The notes under the pieces were generated by a model. It had not been told where the DNA came from, did not search any database, and worked only from the letters and a program-made list of their open reading frames with translations. Positions 16,218 through 26,767 of a stretch of 64,000 nucleotides of DNA are shown piece after piece (the first letter of the stretch is position 1; each line of letters begins with the position of its first letter). The stretch comes from Microvirga ossetica (GTDB taxonomy: Bacteria; Pseudomonadota; Alphaproteobacteria; Rhizobiales; Beijerinckiaceae), in contig NZ_CP016616.1 in the NCBI RefSeq assembly GCF_002741015.1, positions 3,257,501 to 3,321,500 of the forward strand, read 5' to 3'. The translations under genes were made by a program, and so were the position numbers.

Positions 16218-18956
16218 CTATCGAAGACGATTCTGAACCTCCGGCGACGCGAGCAGCTCCTGAATCCTCCGGAGGCCTTGCTCACTCGCTGCGAGAATGA
16301 CGCCGCCGCATGCGGTGCCCGGGCCTGAGAACAGGTAGTTCAGGACATTGGCGGGCTGGAGGCCGCCCGCGGGATGGGAGACGAAGCCCTGCAGGACAGT
16401 GGGCCCGCCGCCGCGCCCGTTTTCCACCGCCATGCCGTCGAAGTTTCCTGCGACGAGATGGGGGATGATGCGCAGCCTGTTCTTGCCGCGAAAGCCGATG
16501 GCAAGTCCTGCCTGCGCCAATGCGACCGCGACGCTCTCGTCGAAATGCAGAAAACCCTGAAACGAAGCGTGATTTCTCGATGTCTGGAAGCGGTCGAGAA
16601 CGGCGATCGCGCTCAGGTCGTCCAGGCAGAGGAACGTGCGGGCATGCCCGTAATCCGGACCGTGCACGTTCGTCCCGATCCGCAGGAGCCTGGCCCCGCT
16701 GAAGCCGTGATCGGCCTCGACCCAGCCCGTTCCGGCCGTCTGTTCGCGGCCGTCGGGAATGGCGAGATTGTGGGCCCGCGACGACAGCAGATATTGCCTG
16801 GCGGGGCCGGCATCGTGGAGGCCTGAGCCACCCGGATCTGCGATCCAGCGCACCCCGTTGGCGGCATATACGAACGACGTGCAGTCGAAGTGACCGTTCT
16901 CGTGGCGCTGTACATTGAACGATGTGCAGAGATTGGCCCAGTTCGGCTTGCGTTCGTACTGCCGGAAGGCGGCGATCCCGGCGCGTTCAGCGATGATCGC
17001 TCTCGTGCCGGTGGGATAGGACAATTCCTCGGCGAGATTTCGGTCGGCGAGCAGCGATCGGCCATAGGTGGAAATCAGCCGTCGCAGCCAAGAGGCGTAA
17101 TGGTGGCCATGAGGCATGTCGCCGATGGCCGGAAGCATGCCGGCGGGATCCGTGATCGAAACCGTCAGCCTGAGAGGCTCGTTGACGAGCGCCAGGAGAT
17201 GGGTGCGGAATTCCTCCGTGTCCGCATCGCCTTCAAGGTTGTGTGCCAGGATCAGAGCGAGCGAAGCGGTCTCCAGCCGGTAATGCCAGGAGGCCTCGAC
17301 CGAAGAGCCGTCCGGTGCGAGCAACTGATCGAAGCCGCTGCGAAGCTGGGCAAGGGCAACGGACCTCCAATAGAGAGCCATGGGAAAGCGCGGAACCGCG
17401 CGAGCCAGCGACAACAGCGCTGCGGCGGTGCGGATCTGCAAGAGCGAATGCGAGAAGACGTTCTGGCTGACGATCTCGGCTAGGGCAAAGCCGTGCCTGA
17501 TAACCTCAGCAAAGAGGAGCCGCTGCCGCTTGAGTGCTGCAGGACTCGACGATGCGGCGTTCTGGCTGAGAAGATGCAGGAACACCTCCGTGCGAACCGC
17601 TACTGACGAGGGGTAGGTGCTGAGAGGATCTGCAGGCTGTCCCCAGGGATTGGCATTAGACCAGGCGATTGCAAGGTCGATCGCGCGCGAGCGCGCCCCG
17701 CGTCCCGGTCCGTCAGCCAGGGCGAGCAGCCACGCAAGCGACTGAAACTCGAGACGCCAGCCCGGCGACTGATAGGGATCTTCGCTCCATGTGAGCGCGT
17801 CGGGGAGAGTCCAGGGCTCGTGCCCGCAAAGTGCAAGCTTGCCATCGGCCGCAATGGGCTTATCCCCGTGCTGAACAATGTGCAGCTTGTCGTGCATTGT
17901 CGACAGCGCCGCGAGTGCATCGCTATCCCAAGCCGATTTGAAATGGGTGTTGGCGGTGTCGGAGCGCCGCTGCAGGCGTTCGAGTGCCTTCTCGAGCAAA
18001 CCGGCGGCGTCCGGAGTATCTTCTCCCAGAATGTCCTCGAGCAGCAGGCTGTCTCCGGCGGAAACCTCGAGCGGCGTTGCCAGGTCGATGGAGGCGTCGC
18101 TCGCACGCAGCTGGAAGCCGAGATCGACCGTTGCCGCATGTCGCGGAGGAGAGAGCTCAAGGGTGAACCGACGCGCCCGCCGGTGAACGGGAATGTCGAT
18201 GAAGGCTCCGACCTCCGGCGCAACGGGAATCCCGTCGTAGGGAAGCGGCAGCTCCTGCCCTCGGGCGTCGCGGAAAGCCACCCGCACGAGAGCCCCTTCC
18301 GCTCCCGCGCCGTCACGGATGAGTTGCCCTCGGACGACGAGCGGGTGGCCGGGAACGATGCCGTAGTTCAGCCAGGTCGGCTCGCCGCTTAACGGGAGCC
18401 AGGTGCTGCGGGACGCGGCTCCTGCTTCGTTCCGAGGATGCATGCCAATCGACGATCCGTCGGCAGCCGGTGACGGTCGATCATGCTGCCGTATTTCAAG
18501 ATCGCTGATCGAGAACGGGTGGGAGTTGCGCCAGCTGCGGATGGTGAGAGACAGATGTCTCGCCGGTGCCGGCACGAGAAACGTGCACGCGATCCTGTTG
18601 GACGATGCCGCGCCGCGGCCGTGGTGGGCAGGTCCTGCGATAGTGGAACTGTGCGGATCGATCTGGCTTCTTGCGAGGCCGGGAACATAGGCGAAATCGA
18701 TGACCGATCCATCCTCGGCGAGGAAGTTCACGCCGATGACCGCGAAGTCATGAACCGTCTTGCTGGTCTCCTCGGGATGCCACGCGATCCGAAAGCTGAG
18801 TTCACACCATGCCTCGCTCGTCAGATCCCTGAACTCGAAATCCGCCTTCGACCAGCGATTGTTGTTGGAGACGATGTGGTGTCCATCCGCAGCGCCGGAC
18901 GATGGGTCGGCCGTCCCGTCGACTGAAACCGGAGCAATGCGTCTGACGTCGAGCAT
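16218..18956 (-). CDS. heparinase II/III family protein
   Basis: 912 residues. The N-terminal half has beta-rich segments resembling carbohydrate-binding modules (about 30-300). An alpha/alpha-toroid-like central region runs about 310-610, and the C-terminal heparinase II/III domain about 630-890 contains RHENGHFDCTSFVYAANG, WIADPGGSG and SSRAHNLAIPDGREQ. Proteins of this family cleave uronic-acid polysaccharides by beta-elimination or act in exopolysaccharide handling. No signal peptide is evident, which is odd for an extracellular lyase. It is in neither the chemotaxis nor the FixLJ transcription unit by distance, though it follows fixJ on the same strand by 114 bases. Substrate unknown. 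Confidence 0.8.
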   Translation of the reverse strand: MLDVRRIAPVSVDGTADPSSGAADGHHIVSNNNRWSKADFEFRDLTSEAWCELSFRIAWHPEETSKTVHDFAVIGVNFLAEDGSVIDFAYVPGLARSQIDPHSSTIAGPAHHGRGAASSNRIACTFLVPAPARHLSLTIRSWRNSHPFSISDLEIRQHDRPSPAADGSSIGMHPRNEAGAASRSTWLPLSGEPTWLNYGIVPGHPLVVRGQLIRDGAGAEGALVRVAFRDARGQELPLPYDGIPVAPEVGAFIDIPVHRRARRFTLELSPPRHAATVDLGFQLRASDASIDLATPLEVSAGDSLLLEDILGEDTPDAAGLLEKALERLQRRSDTANTHFKSAWDSDALAALSTMHDKLHIVQHGDKPIAADGKLALCGHEPWTLPDALTWSEDPYQSPGWRLEFQSLAWLLALADGPGRGARSRAIDLAIAWSNANPWGQPADPLSTYPSSVAVRTEVFLHLLSQNAASSSPAALKRQRLLFAEVIRHGFALAEIVSQNVFSHSLLQIRTAAALLSLARAVPRFPMALYWRSVALAQLRSGFDQLLAPDGSSVEASWHYRLETASLALILAHNLEGDADTEEFRTHLLALVNEPLRLTVSITDPAGMLPAIGDMPHGHHYASWLRRLISTYGRSLLADRNLAEELSYPTGTRAIIAERAGIAAFRQYERKPNWANLCTSFNVQRHENGHFDCTSFVYAANGVRWIADPGGSGLHDAGPARQYLLSSRAHNLAIPDGREQTAGTGWVEADHGFSGARLLRIGTNVHGPDYGHARTFLCLDDLSAIAVLDRFQTSRNHASFQGFLHFDESVAVALAQAGLAIGFRGKNRLRIIPHLVAGNFDGMAVENGRGGGPTVLQGFVSHPAGGLQPANVLNYLFSGPGTACGGVILAASEQGLRRIQELLASPEVQNRLR

Positions 18957-19070
18957 GGATTTTCGAGATTTCTATTGGTTGGGAGAATTGCCTAAGTGGC
19001 TTTGAAGCTCGCTGTGCGACGCGCCGCGCGATCGAAGCTAGCATCGACGGCGCGCAGTGGCGGCTGGAGA

Positions 19071-19691
19071 TCAGGAGCCGCTCGCGACCTCCAGGAAGAG
19101 GGCCATGCGGATCAGCTCGGACAGGCTCTTGGCTTCCATTTTCGCCATCACGTTGGAGCGGTGGATCTCGACCGTCCGGATGCTGATGTTCAGCTCGTGG
19201 GCGATCATCTTGTTGGCCTTGCCGGCGACGAGGCCATCGAGCACCTGCCGCTCTCTCTGAGACAGAGACTGCAATCGCGCCTGCGTTCTCAGAAGCTCCT
19301 GGCTCTTGCGCACACTCTTTTCGTCGCAGACCAGGGCGAAGCGAACCACCTCCAGGAAGCGGTCTTCCCTGAAGGGCTTTTCGAGAAAGTCGATCGCGCC
19401 GGCTTTCATCGCCTCGACGGCCAGGGCGATGTCGGCATGACCTGTCATGACGATGACGGGGGCATTGATCCCGCGGTTCTGCAGACGCCGGATGAACTCC
19501 AGCCCGTCGATGCCGGGCATGCGAACATCCGTCACGATGCAGCATCTGCCGGGATCGACGACCTCTTCGAGAAAGGCTTTGGCGGATTCGTACAGACGAA
19601 CGTTCAGGCCAGCCGATACCAGCAGAAACGAAAGGGCTTTGCGCACCCCGACGTCATCATCCACCACATATACGATCGGCGCATTCGACAC
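19071..19691 (-). CDS. fixJ: FixJ-like response regulator
   Basis: 206 residues with a GTG start ([12 protein letters not shown]), behind AAGGAGG nine bases upstream. Receiver 1-125: D11/D12, phosphoacceptor D55 in [12 protein letters not shown] and K in VMTGH and EKPF. LuxR/FixJ-type helix-turn-helix about 140-200 ([40 protein letters not shown]). It is phosphorylated by the adjacent kinase and then activates transcription. The start lies inside the end of the kinase gene in a different frame (35-base overlap), so the pair is translationally coupled. In rhizobia FixJ targets respiratory genes (fixK and others); the regulon here is unknown. Confidence 0.87.
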   Translation of the reverse strand: MSNAPIVYVVDDDVGVRKALSFLLVSAGLNVRLYESAKAFLEEVVDPGRCCIVTDVRMPGIDGLEFIRRLQNRGINAPVIVMTGHADIALAVEAMKAGAIDFLEKPFREDRFLEVVRFALVCDEKSVRKSQELLRTQARLQSLSQRERQVLDGLVAGKANKMIAHELNISIRTVEIHRSNVMAKMEAKSLSELIRMALFLEVASGS

Positions 19692-22404
19692 TGGCCATGT
19701 CCTCCTTATCGACGGTTCTGAGGGTGAAATGAAAAGTGGTGCCTTCGCCGGGTGTCGAATCCGCCCAGATCTTACCGCCATGGGATTCGACAATCGTTCG
19801 GCTGATTGAGAGGCCCACGCCCATGCCGCTCTGCTTGGTGGTCGTAAACGGCTTGAACAGGTTCTTCAAGACTTCCGGAGCGATCCCGGAACCGGTGTCC
19901 TGAACGCTGATCCGAACCTGAGCGTCACGCTGGTTGGCCCTCGCCTTGATCCGCAATTCGCGCCGGGCGACATCCTGCATGGCCTCGATGGCATTGCGGA
20001 TCAGGTTGAGGAGGACCTGCTGGATCTGGACCCGGTTGACGAAAACCAGCGGGCTGTCGGAGGGAAAGTCGAACTCGACCTTGATCTCCTTCTCCTTGGC
20101 TCCCACGAGAGCCAGGGCGCTCGCCTCTTCGACGAGCCTCTGCAGCGCCTCGATCTGATGCTCGCTTCCTCCACGGGATACGAACTCGCGGAGCTGCCGG
20201 ATGACCTCGCCGGCCCGCAGGGCTTCCTCGGCGGCCTCATTGACGGCATGACGTACGAGGGAAACCTTCTCATCCTCGTTGCCGGCCAGGATCAGGCTGC
20301 AGCCTTTGAGATAACTCGTGATCGCGGTGAGCGGCTGATTGATCTCATGGGCCAGCGTCGAGCCCATCTCGCCCAAGGCCGTGAACCGGGACATGTAGGC
20401 CAGCTCGGATTGCAGCTCCTGCATGCGCGTCTCGGTTCGCTGGCGCTCCGTGAGATCGCGAATGAAGGCCGTGAAGAAGCGCTCGCCGTCCGACTCCATC
20501 TCGCCGACCTGGACTTCCATCGGAAAGGTCGAGCCGTCCTTGCGCTGGGCGACGGCGACGCGGCCGCTCCCGATGATCCGCTGTTCTCCCGTCTCGCGGT
20601 ATCGCCGAATATAACCGTCATGCTGCTCCCGATAAGGGAGGGGCATGAGAAACTTGACGCTGGTCCCGACGACCTCCTCGGGAGCGTAGCCGAACATGCT
20701 CACTGCCGTGGCGCTGAAGGAGCGGATGATGCCGCCTTCATCCGCCACCACCATGGCATCAGGCACGGTCTCCAGGATCGATCTGAGATGGGCCTCTCTT
20801 GTGCGCAGGCGCTCTTCGCTCGAGCGCAGGGCGTTCTCCGCGACCTTGCGCTCGGTGATGTCCTGAACCGTGCCGATCTTGCGAACGGGGCGCCCCTCCT
20901 CATCGACCATCGTGCGGCCGATCGCCGAAACCCATCGCTCTTCTCCCGTATCGCTGCGAACGACTCGAAAGGTACCGCTATAGGTCAGGCTGCCGCCGAT
21001 CCCATCGTCATAGAACATGTGCGCCATGCGCTCGCGATCGTCCGGGTGGATGCAGCCGAGCAGGATCTCGCGGGTGATGGTGATGCCGGCATCCAGGCCA
21101 AGAATCTGCCGGGCCTCCGGCATCCACTGGCGGCGCCCCGTCAGGAGGTCCAGGTCCCAGATTCCGAGCGCCGTCGTCTCGATTGCCAGCCGCAGCCGTT
21201 CTTCGCTGCTGCGCAGCTTCATCTCGGCCTGTCTCTGATCGTGAATGTCCGTGACCGTGCCGACCCATTCCTGGACGGTCCCATCTTCGTTCAGGAGCGG
21301 CACGGCTCTGGCCAGGACCCACCGGTACCGGCCGTCCGCGCGCTGGATGCGGTATTCCAGCATACCGGGCTCTTCCGTGGCCCGAATCGCCTGCCATTGG
21401 GAGAGAAGCTTCTCACGGTCGTCGGAATGGACGGCACTCAGGAATCCGAAGCCCGTATACTCTCTCTTGGGCTGGCCGCTGAACGCCTCCCATCCCCATA
21501 CCTTCGTGATCGCACCGTCCGTGGCCGCGCGCCAGACGATGGCCGCGCTGGCTTCGATCAAGGCGCGATACTGCTCCTCGCTTTGGCGCAGGCGCTCTGC
21601 GGCGGATTTCTGATCATGGATATCCGTGACCGTGCCGACCCATTCCTGCACCTCTCCGTCGGGCGCGCGCAGGGGAACTGCCCTCGTCAGGACCCAGCGA
21701 TAGCCGCCATCGGGACCGCGGGCGCGATACTCCGTCGTTGCGGCTTCTTCCGATGCGAGCGTTTCCAGCCATGTGGATGTCACCCGCTCTCGGTCATCGG
21801 GGTGAACGTCATCGAGCCAATCGTAGTCCTTAAGCTCGTCGGAGGGCTGGCTTGGAAAACCTGCCCAGCCCGAGAAGCCTTCGATAAGAGACCCATTGGG
21901 CGAGGCACGCCAGACCATGGCGGCGCTTGCCTCGATCAGGGCCCGGTATCGCTGCTCCTGCGTCTTCAGGGCTGCTTCCGCGACCATGAAGCGGCTGATG
22001 TCGCGGGCCGTCAGAACAAAGTTGCATAGATTGCCCTGCTCGTCGTCGACCGCATCGATGGTGATGCGACAGAGAAAGGAAATCCCGTTCTTCTTCGCGC
22101 AACGAACCTGATCCGCCGAATGGCCCAGGCTTTTCGCAGCCTTCAGATCGCGCAGCGGCTTTTCCTGTGCGCGTGCGTCGGATGGGTAGAGAAGCGAGAA
22201 GTGAAGGCCGAGAATCTCTTCAGCCTCCCAGCCATAGATGTGCTCGGCGCCGGCATTCCAGGATACGATATTGCCTTGCGGATCAAGCGTAATCAGCGCG
22301 AAGTCGCGAATGGAATTGAGCACGCGTCCAGCGTCGGCGCTCGAAAAGGATTTCCGGTCGGCGCGCACGTCGAATCTGTCGTCTAACGCAGAAGTATGAG
22401 TCAT
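19657..22404 (-). CDS. fixL: FixL-like multi-PAS sensor histidine kinase
   Basis: 915 residues, no membrane segment. Five PAS domains (about 25-150, 150-280, 285-405, 410-535, 550-670) precede HisKA with H686 in [11 protein letters not shown] and a HATPase ([28 protein letters not shown]). The last PAS matches the FixL heme PAS: H595, R601 and R615 occupy the spacing of the proximal histidine and heme-pocket arginines (H200, R206, R220) of Bradyrhizobium FixL, with [12 protein letters not shown] and RIIGSGR. It is therefore probably a heme-based oxygen sensor with four extra PAS domains. I place the start at the ATG at 22404; a GTG five codons upstream is an alternative. It overlaps fixJ. Confidence 0.87.
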   Translation of the reverse strand: MTHTSALDDRFDVRADRKSFSSADAGRVLNSIRDFALITLDPQGNIVSWNAGAEHIYGWEAEEILGLHFSLLYPSDARAQEKPLRDLKAAKSLGHSADQVRCAKKNGISFLCRITIDAVDDEQGNLCNFVLTARDISRFMVAEAALKTQEQRYRALIEASAAMVWRASPNGSLIEGFSGWAGFPSQPSDELKDYDWLDDVHPDDRERVTSTWLETLASEEAATTEYRARGPDGGYRWVLTRAVPLRAPDGEVQEWVGTVTDIHDQKSAAERLRQSEEQYRALIEASAAIVWRAATDGAITKVWGWEAFSGQPKREYTGFGFLSAVHSDDREKLLSQWQAIRATEEPGMLEYRIQRADGRYRWVLARAVPLLNEDGTVQEWVGTVTDIHDQRQAEMKLRSSEERLRLAIETTALGIWDLDLLTGRRQWMPEARQILGLDAGITITREILLGCIHPDDRERMAHMFYDDGIGGSLTYSGTFRVVRSDTGEERWVSAIGRTMVDEEGRPVRKIGTVQDITERKVAENALRSSEERLRTREAHLRSILETVPDAMVVADEGGIIRSFSATAVSMFGYAPEEVVGTSVKFLMPLPYREQHDGYIRRYRETGEQRIIGSGRVAVAQRKDGSTFPMEVQVGEMESDGERFFTAFIRDLTERQRTETRMQELQSELAYMSRFTALGEMGSTLAHEINQPLTAITSYLKGCSLILAGNEDEKVSLVRHAVNEAAEEALRAGEVIRQLREFVSRGGSEHQIEALQRLVEEASALALVGAKEKEIKVEFDFPSDSPLVFVNRVQIQQVLLNLIRNAIEAMQDVARRELRIKARANQRDAQVRISVQDTGSGIAPEVLKNLFKPFTTTKQSGMGVGLSISRTIVESHGGKIWADSTPGEGTTFHFTLRTVDKEDMASVECADRICGG

Positions 22405-22715
22405 CTTCCCCCAACCCACGGCTGCGTTGCATGCAACGATGAACTTAATAGCGTAAGATCACGAAAGCAGCATAGTCGATAGGCTTGCCCGGTAACAAAA
22501 AATCAATGTTTTCGACCTCCGGCACTTCTTGAGGGGAAACACCTGGAAAGCAACTGATTCGGTTGCGACATCGTAGCGCCGAAAGTGCGCCGCAGGTCCG
22601 ATCAAGTTTTACATATGGAGTAACGTTTCATTATCCGGCGGTTCACCGTCAGAGTTGCCGCTCTGCGGCCTGCAACAGTCTGCCAGGTCAGCCTCGGGCA
22701 AGGTTGAAGGGTTAA
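22405..22715. other. divergent promoter region fixL / flgB (311 bases)
   Basis: Non-coding. A 14-bp perfect palindrome CGTTGCATGCAACG (22425-22438) lies just upstream of fixL, followed by an AT-rich stretch with AAAAAATCAATGTTTT around 22500. The flgB operon must start here. No sigma-54 type GG-N10-GC element was recognised. Confidence 0.45.
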
Positions 22716-23135
22716 ATGCCTCTTTACCATACCTGCCTGGAGATCCCTGTGACGTCACCTGTCTATCTCTTCGATCTGACATCGCGACAGGCGCAGTGGC
22801 TTGCCGCCCGTCAGACCACGATCTCCGGGAACGTCGCCAATGCCAACACGCCCGGGTACCGGGCCAGGGACGTCGAGCCTTTCGCCGACGTTCTGGACAA
22901 GACCAAGCTGACCATGGCGGCGACCAATGGCGGCCATATCGGCTTCGAGCCATCTCACGCCGATTCCGCGAAGGTGAAGAAGTCCGAGAGCTGGGACACC
23001 GTCTATTCCAAGAACTCGGTCAGCCTCGAGCAGGAACTCATCAAGGCCGGCGAGGTGAACCGGCAGCATTCGCTGAACACGAGCATCGTCAAGTCATTCC
23101 ACCGGATGCTGCTGTCGAGCGTGAGGACTTCGTGA
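22716..23135 (+). CDS. flgB: flagellar basal-body rod protein FlgB
   Basis: 139 residues (128 if the GTG at 22749, preceded by GGAGAT, is used; that start gives the usual family N-terminus [17 protein letters not shown]). The rod-protein N-terminal motif [18 protein letters not shown] is present, and the C-terminus ends [11 protein letters not shown] as in rhizobial FlgB. FlgB forms the proximal rod next to the MS ring and is exported by the flagellar type III system. First gene of a long operon; its stop overlaps the flgC start by one base. Confidence 0.93.
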   Translation: MPLYHTCLEIPVTSPVYLFDLTSRQAQWLAARQTTISGNVANANTPGYRARDVEPFADVLDKTKLTMAATNGGHIGFEPSHADSAKVKKSESWDTVYSKNSVSLEQELIKAGEVNRQHSLNTSIVKSFHRMLLSSVRTS

Positions 23136-23551
23136 TGATCGATCCCCTGGTTGCATCCAGCAAATTGTCGAGTTCCGGCCTTGAGGCCCAGTCGGCGCGG
23201 CTTCGCGTGGTGTCCGAGAACATCGCAAACGCGCAATCGACGGGTCGCACGCCCGGATCCGACCCATACACCCGCAAAACGATCACCTTCCGATCCGAAC
23301 TCGATCGCGCGCTCGGAGCAGCGTCCGTCGCAGTCAAGGATGTCGGGGAGGACGAGTCCGCTTTTCCCGTCGAGTACGATCCGGGAAATCCGGCTGCCGA
23401 CGAAAACGGCATGGTCAAGAAGCCCAATGTCAACATGCTCGTCGAAATGGCCGACATGCGCGAAGCAAACCGCTCGTACCAGGCCAATCTTCAGATGATG
23501 AAACAGGCGAGAGCCATGATCTCTGCAACAATCGATCTCATGAGAGGCTGA
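23135..23551 (+). CDS. flgC: flagellar basal-body rod protein FlgC
   Basis: 138 residues. Start chosen at the ATG in GTGATGATCGATCCC that overlaps the flgB stop. Rod-type N-terminus [22 protein letters not shown]; the C-terminal helix ends [21 protein letters not shown] with the conserved PNVN(M)[15 protein letters not shown] segment. Proximal rod subunit. fliE begins one base after its stop. Confidence 0.95.
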   Translation: MIDPLVASSKLSSSGLEAQSARLRVVSENIANAQSTGRTPGSDPYTRKTITFRSELDRALGAASVAVKDVGEDESAFPVEYDPGNPAADENGMVKKPNVNMLVEMADMREANRSYQANLQMMKQARAMISATIDLMRG

Positions 23552-23552
23552 T

Positions 23553-23882
23553 ATGGTCAGTGCAGTTTCCTCGATTTCCTCGATGATTGATCGCCCTGCG
23601 GCCGTCGCAGGCGTAAGCACCTTCGGCATCCAGCCGGGAGCCGGTGCGGTCTCGGGCGTCTCCCCGGCGAGCTTCGGCGACGTGATGGCCCAGGTCGCGA
23701 CGAATGCGATCGATACGATGAAGGCAGGAGAGGCCGCGTCGATATCCGGCGTGCAGGGGAAGGCCTCGGTGCAGCAGGTGGTCGAAGCCGTCATGTCGGC
23801 AGAGCAGACTCTCCAGACGGCGATCGCGATCCGCGACAAGGTGGTTGCCGCCTACCAGGAAATTGCGCGGATGGCGATCTAA
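23553..23882 (+). CDS. fliE: flagellar hook-basal body complex protein FliE
   Basis: 109 residues. The C-terminal half carries the FliE pattern [35 protein letters not shown], with a variable Ser/Gly-rich N-terminus. FliE links the MS ring to the rod and is among the first exported subunits. It lies between flgC and flgG as in rhizobia; an AAGGAGG after its stop serves flgG. Confidence 0.93.
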   Translation: MVSAVSSISSMIDRPAAVAGVSTFGIQPGAGAVSGVSPASFGDVMAQVATNAIDTMKAGEAASISGVQGKASVQQVVEAVMSAEQTLQTAIAIRDKVVAAYQEIARMAI

Positions 23883-23892
23883 GGAGGATACG

Positions 23893-24681
23893 ATGCGGGC
23901 GCTTGCGATTGCTGCAACAGGTATGAATGCACAGCAGCTGAATGTCGAAGTGATTGCCAACAACATCTCGAACGTCAACACCACTGCGTTCAAGGGAGCG
24001 CGCGCGGAGTTCACGGATCTGCTCTACCAGACCGAGCGTTCGCAGGCGGTTCCCAATCAGGCTGGGTCGAGCCCGGTTCCCGAAGGCGCCATGCTGGGCC
24101 TCGGCGTGCGCACGGCCGCAATCCGGAACCTGCACCGCCAGGGATCGCTGACGAACACGTCCAACCAGTTCGACCTCGCCCTGAACGGCCGGGGCTGGTT
24201 CCAGGTGAACGCTCCGAGCGGCGAGATCGTCTACACCCGCGCGGGCTCGTTCAACAAGAACGGCGACGGCCAGCTCGTGACGCTGGACGGCTACACCCTC
24301 AATCCGCCGATCATCGTTCCGCCGAACACGGTCGACGTGACGATCAACGAATCGGGCGAGATCTTCGCCAAGGTCGATGGGCAGGCTCAGCCGCAGAATC
24401 TCGGGCAGCTGACGCTGGCCAATTTCGCCAACGATGTCGGCCTGGAGCCGATCGGCAGCAACTATTATCGTGAGACCCTGGCATCGGGCGCTCCGGCGGT
24501 CGGAATTCCGTCGGATCCCGGCTACGGCAAGATCCATCAGGGCTATCTCGAGGCGTCCAACGTCGATCCGATCAAGGAGATCACGAACCTGATCTCGGCT
24601 CAGCGCGCCTTCGAGATGAACTCCAAGGTCATTCAGGCTGCCGACGACATGGCCGGAACGGTCTCGAAGGGCATCCGCTAA
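23893..24681 (+). CDS. flgG: flagellar distal rod protein FlgG
   Basis: 262 residues, the normal FlgG length. The N-terminus [20 protein letters not shown] and [20 protein letters not shown] is diagnostic, and the C-terminus has [31 protein letters not shown]. The start is the ATG 8 bases after AAGGAGG. It forms the distal rod crossing the peptidoglycan and P/L rings. Confidence 0.97.
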   Translation: MRALAIAATGMNAQQLNVEVIANNISNVNTTAFKGARAEFTDLLYQTERSQAVPNQAGSSPVPEGAMLGLGVRTAAIRNLHRQGSLTNTSNQFDLALNGRGWFQVNAPSGEIVYTRAGSFNKNGDGQLVTLDGYTLNPPIIVPPNTVDVTINESGEIFAKVDGQAQPQNLGQLTLANFANDVGLEPIGSNYYRETLASGAPAVGIPSDPGYGKIHQGYLEASNVDPIKEITNLISAQRAFEMNSKVIQAADDMAGTVSKGIR

Positions 24682-24690
24682 GGTCAGGTT

Positions 24691-25158
24691 ATGATGAAGC
24701 CTCTTTCTCACATCGCTCTCACGGCCTTTGCTTTCGCATTGGCAACCGGCCAGGGCGCTCTGGCGGAGGAGCGCATTCTTCCGGTTCCTTCGGTCACCAT
24801 CTATCCCGGCGACACGATCAACGAGTCGATGCTGAAGGACCGGACCTTCCCGGAGAACTACCGTTATCGCACCGCCGTGGTCGAATCGCCGCGGGTTCTT
24901 GCGGGCAAGATGGCGCGACGCACGCTCCTGCCCGGCGAGCCCATTCCGATGAGCGCCGTGGACGATCCGAAGCTCGTGACGCGCGGCACCCAGACTCAGA
25001 TCGTCTTCGAGGAGGGCGGCCTGTCCATCATGGGAACCGGCATCCCTCTGCAATCCGGAACCTTGGGCGAAACGATCCAGGTCAAGAACGTGGATAGCGG
25101 CCGGATCATCACCGGCCGGGTTCAGTCCGACGGCCGGATCCGGATCGGAATCCAGTAA
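24691..25158 (+). CDS. flgA: flagellar P-ring assembly chaperone FlgA
   Basis: 155 residues with a Sec signal peptide (cleavage near GALAEE) and a C-terminal SAF/FlgA domain (RVLAGKMARRTLLPGEPI, GETIQVKNVDSGRIITGRV). Periplasmic chaperone for the FlgI ring. Shorter than enterobacterial FlgA, as usual in rhizobia. Its TAA overlaps the flgI ATG (TAATG). Confidence 0.93.
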   Translation: MMKPLSHIALTAFAFALATGQGALAEERILPVPSVTIYPGDTINESMLKDRTFPENYRYRTAVVESPRVLAGKMARRTLLPGEPIPMSAVDDPKLVTRGTQTQIVFEEGGLSIMGTGIPLQSGTLGETIQVKNVDSGRIITGRVQSDGRIRIGIQ

Positions 25159-26255
25159 TGCTCCGCATCGTCGCCTTCATTCTTCTGGCCATCTTCGCCT
25201 TCGAGGCTCAGGCTGCGACCCGCATCAAGGACGTGGCCTCGGTCCAGGGCGTTCGCGACAACCAGCTGATCGGTTACGGGCTCGTCATGGGTCTCCAGGG
25301 AACGGGCGATACGCTGCGCAATTCGCAGTTCACCGAGCAGTCCCTGCAATCGATGCTGGATCGCATGGGCGTCAACGTCCGCGATCTCAACCTGCGGACG
25401 CGCAATGTCGCGGCGGTGATCGTGACGGCCGACCTTCCTCCCTTCGTCGGAGCAGGATCGCGCATCGACGTGACCGTCACATCGATGGGCGATGCGACCT
25501 CCCTGAAGGGCGGCACCCTGATGCTCACTGCTCTGCAGGGCGGCGACGGGCAGGTCTATGCGGTCGCGCAGGGTGCGATTGCCGTGTCCGGATTCTCCGC
25601 ACAGGGACAGGCCGAGACCCTCACGTCGGGCGTCGCGACCGCGGGACGGATCCCGAACGGAGCCCTCATCGAGCGCGAGGTTCAGGGAGGATTCAATGTC
25701 GCAGGTCCCATGGCCTTCGAGCTCAAGAATCCCGATTACAAGACGGCGACGCTGATCACGGATGCCATCAATCAATATACCCAGCAGCGGTTCGGCACCC
25801 GCGTTGCATCCCCGCGCGATTATCGGACCGTCGTCCTGCAGAAGCCGAAGAGTATTGCGGCGACGCGCTTCATCGCGGAACTCGGCGATCTCGAGATCAG
25901 GCCCGATACGCCAGCGAGGATCGTGGTCGATCAGCGGACCGGTACGGTGGTCATCGGAAGGAACGTCCAGATTTCGACGGTCGCGATCACGCATGGCGCC
26001 TTGACGATCCGCGTGACGGAAGCGCCGGAGGTCTCGCAGCCGGATCCGTTCTCCATGGGCCAGACCGTGGTCGTCCCGCGCACCCAGATTACGGCCACTG
26101 AGGAGCGCGTTCCTCTCGCGATCGTCAGGGGAGCCGATCTGCAGACCCTCGTGAAGGGCCTCAACCAGATGGGTCTCAAACCTTCCGATGTGATTGCCAT
26201 TCTCCAGGCGGTGAAGACCGCGGGTGCGTTGCAGGCAGAACTGGTGATCCAATAA
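25158..26255 (+). CDS. flgI: flagellar P-ring protein FlgI
   Basis: 365 residues with a signal peptide (ILLAIFAFEAQAA). ATRIKDVASVQGVRDNQLIGYGLVMGLQGTGD is the strongly conserved FlgI start, and the C-terminal MGLKPSDVIAILQAVKTAGALQAELVI is typical. It forms the periplasmic bushing around the rod. It follows flgA and precedes motE, as in Sinorhizobium. Confidence 0.97.
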   Translation: MLRIVAFILLAIFAFEAQAATRIKDVASVQGVRDNQLIGYGLVMGLQGTGDTLRNSQFTEQSLQSMLDRMGVNVRDLNLRTRNVAAVIVTADLPPFVGAGSRIDVTVTSMGDATSLKGGTLMLTALQGGDGQVYAVAQGAIAVSGFSAQGQAETLTSGVATAGRIPNGALIEREVQGGFNVAGPMAFELKNPDYKTATLITDAINQYTQQRFGTRVASPRDYRTVVLQKPKSIAATRFIAELGDLEIRPDTPARIVVDQRTGTVVIGRNVQISTVAITHGALTIRVTEAPEVSQPDPFSMGQTVVVPRTQITATEERVPLAIVRGADLQTLVKGLNQMGLKPSDVIAILQAVKTAGALQAELVIQ

Positions 26256-26263
26256 GGAGTGCC

Positions 26264-26767
26264 GTGATGATCAAGGCAATTCATAAAGCAGTGGCTTTTG
26301 CAGGCTTGGCTCTCGGGCTCGTGGCGCCGTGCACCGCTCTGGCTCAGAATGCGGATGCTGCTCTTAAGAACAACCAGTTCTGCGCCAACATTGCCGATGC
26401 CGCCGCGGATGCGCGCTTTTCTCTCCAGAAGCAGGCGCTTGCCGACATGGAGAGGGAAATCGAGAGCCGCATCAAGGTGCTGGAGGCCAAGCGCGCCGAA
26501 TACGAGGAGTGGCTCCGGCGCCGCAATGAGGTTCTCGAGAAGGCGGACGAGACGGTGGTTTCGATCTATGCCCGCATGCGCCCGGATGCCGCTGCCCTCC
26601 AGCTGGCCAATATGGACGAGGAAATCGCGGCCGCCGTGATCGCCAGGCTGAATCCCAGGGTCGCGAGTGCGGTGCTGAACGAGATGGAGCCGGCACGGGC
26701 GGCTCAGCTGGCCAATGTCATCACCGACGCTCCCAAGCGGGACAAGAACGCTGTGAGGCAAAATTGA
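26264..26767 (+). CDS. motE: MotE, periplasmic chaperone for the motility protein MotC
   Basis: 167 residues with a signal peptide (about 1-27, LVAPCTALAQ), a coiled-coil segment (SLQKQALADMEREIESRIKVLEAKRAEYEEWLRRRNEVLEK) and a C-terminal MgtE-N-like module (MRPDAAALQLANMDEEIAAAVIARLNPRVASAVLNEM). Position between flgI and flgH identifies it with rhizobial MotE, which assists folding and stability of MotC. It contains a cysteine (QFCANIAD) near the mature N-terminus. The stop overlaps the TTG start of flgH. Confidence 0.85.
   Translation: MMIKAIHKAVAFAGLALGLVAPCTALAQNADAALKNNQFCANIADAAADARFSLQKQALADMEREIESRIKVLEAKRAEYEEWLRRRNEVLEKADETVVSIYARMRPDAAALQLANMDEEIAAAVIARLNPRVASAVLNEMEPARAAQLANVITDAPKRDKNAVRQN

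Noticed and set aside
20158..22029. Long plus-strand open frame opposite fixL
   Set aside because: Shadow of the kinase gene with no ribosome site and no recognisable domains.
22425..22438. Perfect 14-bp palindrome CGTTGCATGCAACG upstream of fixL
   Set aside because: A few palindromes of this length are expected by chance in 64 kb; position alone is not enough to call an operator.
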